Source: Anolis sagrei (taxonomy: Eukaryota > Chordata > Lepidosauria > Squamata > Anolidae). Taken from it: a DNA stretch of 64,000 bases. This document shows, piece after piece, positions 61,681 through 64,000 of this stretch (position 1 is the first letter of the stretch; every line of letters starts with the position of its first letter). The position numbers and the translations under genes are program-made. Location of the stretch: the NCBI RefSeq assembly GCF_037176765.1, contig NC_090030.1, forward strand, positions 24,459,378 through 24,523,377. The letters run 5' to 3'. A model generated the notes under the pieces. It was not told the DNA's origin, made no database searches, and saw nothing but the letters and a program-made list of their open reading frames with translations.

Positions 61681-62456
61681 CAGCGTTTCATCCTGGGGGT
61701 TGGGACCACTGGGGGGGTTGTCAGAGGGGTCGCCGAAGACCCATCAGAAAGGTGGAAGGTGAACTACATCTCCCCTAAATCACTGTCAATTCATCCCAAA
61801 TCCCTCCAGTACATTCTGTTGGTCATGGGGGTCCTGTGTTGGACCAATTCTATCGTTGGTGGGGTTCAAGGGACTCTTTGATTGTAGGTGAACTATAAAT
61901 TTCAGCAACTACAACTCGCAAATACAAAGCTTTAATTTCCCCAAACTCCACCAGTGTTCACATTTGGGCATATTGAGTATTCGTGTGAAGTTTGGTCCAG
62001 ATCTATTCTTGTTTGAGTCCACAGTGCTCTCTGGATGTAGGTGAACTACAACTCCAAAACTCAAGGTCAGTGCCCACCAAACTTTTCCAATATTTTCTGT
62101 TGGGCATGGAAGTTCTGTGTGCCAAATTTGGTTCAATTCCATTCCTGGTGGAGTTCAGAATGCTCTTTGATTGTAGGTGAACTATAAATCCCACCAACTA
62201 CAATTCCCAAATGACAAAATCAGTCCTCCCACCCCACTCCACCAGTATTCAAATGTGGGCGTATCGGGTATTTGTGCCAAATTTGATCCACTGAATTAAA
62301 ATACATCTTACATATCAGTTATTTACATGATGATTCCTCACAGTAACAAAATTGCAGTTATGAAGTAGCAACGAAAATAATTTCCTGGTTAGGGGTCAGC
62401 GCAACATATAGAACTGTATTAAGGGGTCGCGGCATCAGAAAGGTTGAGAACCACTG
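61681..62456 (+). mobile_element. hAT element, full length
   Basis: CAGCGTTTCATCCTGGGGG begins it and GGTTGAGAACCACTG ends it. The flanks CTGTAATT (61673-61680) and CTCTAATT (62457-62464) match at 7 of 8 bases. Interior as in 7556-8322. Confidence 0.88.
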
Positions 62457-62464
62457 CTCTAATT

Positions 62465-62760
62465 GAACGCCTGGCCCCAGAGCCAGGTCTTCAGTTGTCT
62501 TCTAAAGGTCAGGAGGGAGGTGCCAACCTGATATCCTTAGGGAGAGAGTTCTACAGATGGGGGGCCACTGCCGAGAAGGCCCTGTCTCTCATTCCCACCA
62601 ACCGTGTTTGCAAGAGTGGTGGGATCGAGAGCAGGGGCTCTCCTGATGATCTTAAGCTTCGTAATGATTGATAGCAGGAGATATTATTATTTATTTACTT
62701 CATTTGTATACCGCCATTCTCAGCCCTAAGGCGACTCATAGCGGTTATGTACAGACAGGT
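62465..62760 (-). mobile_element. L2-type LINE fragments
   Basis: The minus strand of 62465-62670 fits the LKTW...RDRAF region of the older L2 lineage (plus-strand GCCACTGCCGAGAAGGCCCTG). 62690-62755 (TATACCGCCATTCTCAGCCC) is an L2 3' UTR. Confidence 0.7.
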
Positions 62761-63255
62761 AATCTGTGTTTCTGAGGGAGGAGCTCAAAAGGAACGAACA
62801 ATGGGGTTTATTTGCCATGACTCTCCTTGACTTGTTTTTCTGCCTATGTACCTAATGCTCTTTGCCAGTAGGCACACTGTTGTCTCATATACTTGGGAAA
62901 TTGGCCTCTAGGACTTTTCAGTTACAAGTGATTCTCAGCGTGTTTTTTGGAGTGGGCTTGGTTAGATATGGACGGCTTGAGGAGAGAGCCTGTCTCCACT
63001 TGAGATCTCCAGAGTTCATTGGATTAATGTGTTCAGTCATGTGGAAGTCAGTTATGACCAAAAGGCAAATTGCCAGCTCTGAAAAACTCAGATCAGTGGG
63101 GTGAGCCATAGTCTGTCTTAATAGTGTTTTCTTTTCCACTTCTATTTAAGCCAGTGGGCAAATAACACTATGCAACACGGGTTTTATTCCTGGATTACAA
63201 ATGTCATCTCCTAATTGGTTCTATCATAAAAATGTGGGAAAAGTTTATAAAACTA
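62761..63255. other. INTS6L intron 2: unassigned
   Basis: No repeat family or exon recognised. A short open frame (62862-63104) has no features of a real gene. Confidence 0.45.
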
Positions 63256-64000
63256 CTAGCTATACCCGCCATGCATTGCTGTGGCCAACCTTCCCTCCCT
63301 CTTTCTCTCCTTCTTTCCCTCCTTCCCTTTTCTTCTCTCCTTCCCTCCTTCCTTCCTTCTCTACCTCTTTCCTTCCTCCTTTTTTTCTTTTCCTTCCCTT
63401 TCTCTTTCTTCCTTCTCTGCCACTTTCCTTCCTTCCTTTGCTTTTTTGCTTCCATCCTTCCTTTTGTCTTTCCTTTCTTCCCCCCTTTTCTTTCTTTCTC
63501 TTCTTCCTTTGCTCCTTCTTTCCTTCCTTTTCTTTCCTTCTCTCCTTCCTTCTTTCTCTACCATTTCTTTCCATCCCTCTTCTTTTCCTCTTTCTCTCCT
63601 TTCTTCCTTATCTACCTCTTTCCTTCCCTCCCTCCCTCTTTCTCTTTCTTTCTCTTCTTCCTTTGCTCCTTCTTTCCTTCCTTTTCTTTCCTTCTCTCCT
63701 TCCTTCTTTCTCTACCCATTTCTTTCCATCCCTCTTCTTTTCCTCTTTCTCTCCTTTCTTCCTTCTCTACCTCTTTCCTTCCTTCCCTCCCTCTTTCTCT
63801 TTCTTTCTCTTCTTCCTTTGCTCCTTCTTTCCTTCCTTTTCTTTCCTTCTCTCCTTCCTTCTTTCTCTACCCATTTCTTTCCATCCCTCTTCTTTTCCTC
63901 TTTCTCTCCTTTCTTCCTTCTCTACCTCTTTCCTTCCTTCCTTCGCTCTTTGCCTCCATGCTTCCTTCTATCTTTCCTTCCTTCATTCTTTCTTTTTCCT
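63256..64000 (-). mobile_element. Helitron 3' end followed by a pyrimidine higher-order array (runs off the window)
   Basis: CTAG at 63256 then CTATACCCGCCATGCATTGC is the inverse of the Helitron end seen at 56221. A C/T array follows, with units of about 154-155 bp: CTTTGCTCCTTCTTTCC recurs at about 63507, 63661 and 63816. The element's 5' end is outside the window. Confidence 0.8.

Overview
The window looks like nuclear DNA from a squamate reptile, probably a lizard. It has intron-split genes with vertebrate splice sites, two CpG-island promoters, and a very mixed set of transposable elements: BovB, CR1, L2, an RTE-like LINE with a zinc finger, a second non-LTR family (Vingi-like), Penelope-like elements, tRNA-derived SINEs, hAT elements and foldback MITEs, mariner, and Helitrons. 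Abundant BovB together with Helitrons and young L2/CR1 fits Squamata. The species call is inference; no search was run.

Three host genes are supported. (1) Positions 288-9940 (+) hold the last four coding exons of a coiled-coil-like protein that I do not recognise; its 5' part lies outside the window. (2) Positions 16911-22481 (-) hold the complete five-exon coding sequence of MOSPD1, an ER-anchored MSP-domain protein. Its first, non-coding exon very probably lies in the CpG island at about 35700-36060. (3) Positions 45384-45704 (+) hold the first two coding exons of INTS6L, an Integrator subunit with an N-terminal VWA domain; the rest lies beyond the exons seen here. MOSPD1 and INTS6L are neighbours on human Xq26, which supports both calls.

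Layout. 1-10.2 kb: 3' half of the unknown gene, with hAT, BovB, mariner and MITE insertions in its introns. 10.2-16.5 kb: nested retroelements between two convergent genes. 16.5-36.1 kb: MOSPD1, whose 13-kb first intron holds a Helitron, a 1.27-kb tandem triplication built around another Helitron, and a 2.2-kb compound satellite. 36.1-43.5 kb: BovB, L2, CR1 and a second Helitron family carrying a CR1 tail, with an assembly gap at 39634-39833. 43.5-46 kb: the INTS6L promoter, preceded by eleven tandem modules of about 150 bp, each with an octamer motif and a CCAAT box. 46-64 kb: INTS6L intron 2, packed with CR1, L2, Vingi-like and Penelope-like copies and two Helitrons containing long pyrimidine arrays.

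The most interesting feature is the octamer/CCAAT array upstream of INTS6L. The octamer-to-CCAAT gap is either 6 bp or 16-17 bp, about one helical turn apart, and the array period is near nucleosome length. Other points of note: a Helitron insertion whose empty site can be read directly; the same BovB dinucleotide abutting opposite ends of one Helitron family at two loci; a long-TIR mariner with a gutted transposase; and a gap flanked by a 29-bp duplication that looks like an unmerged contig overlap.
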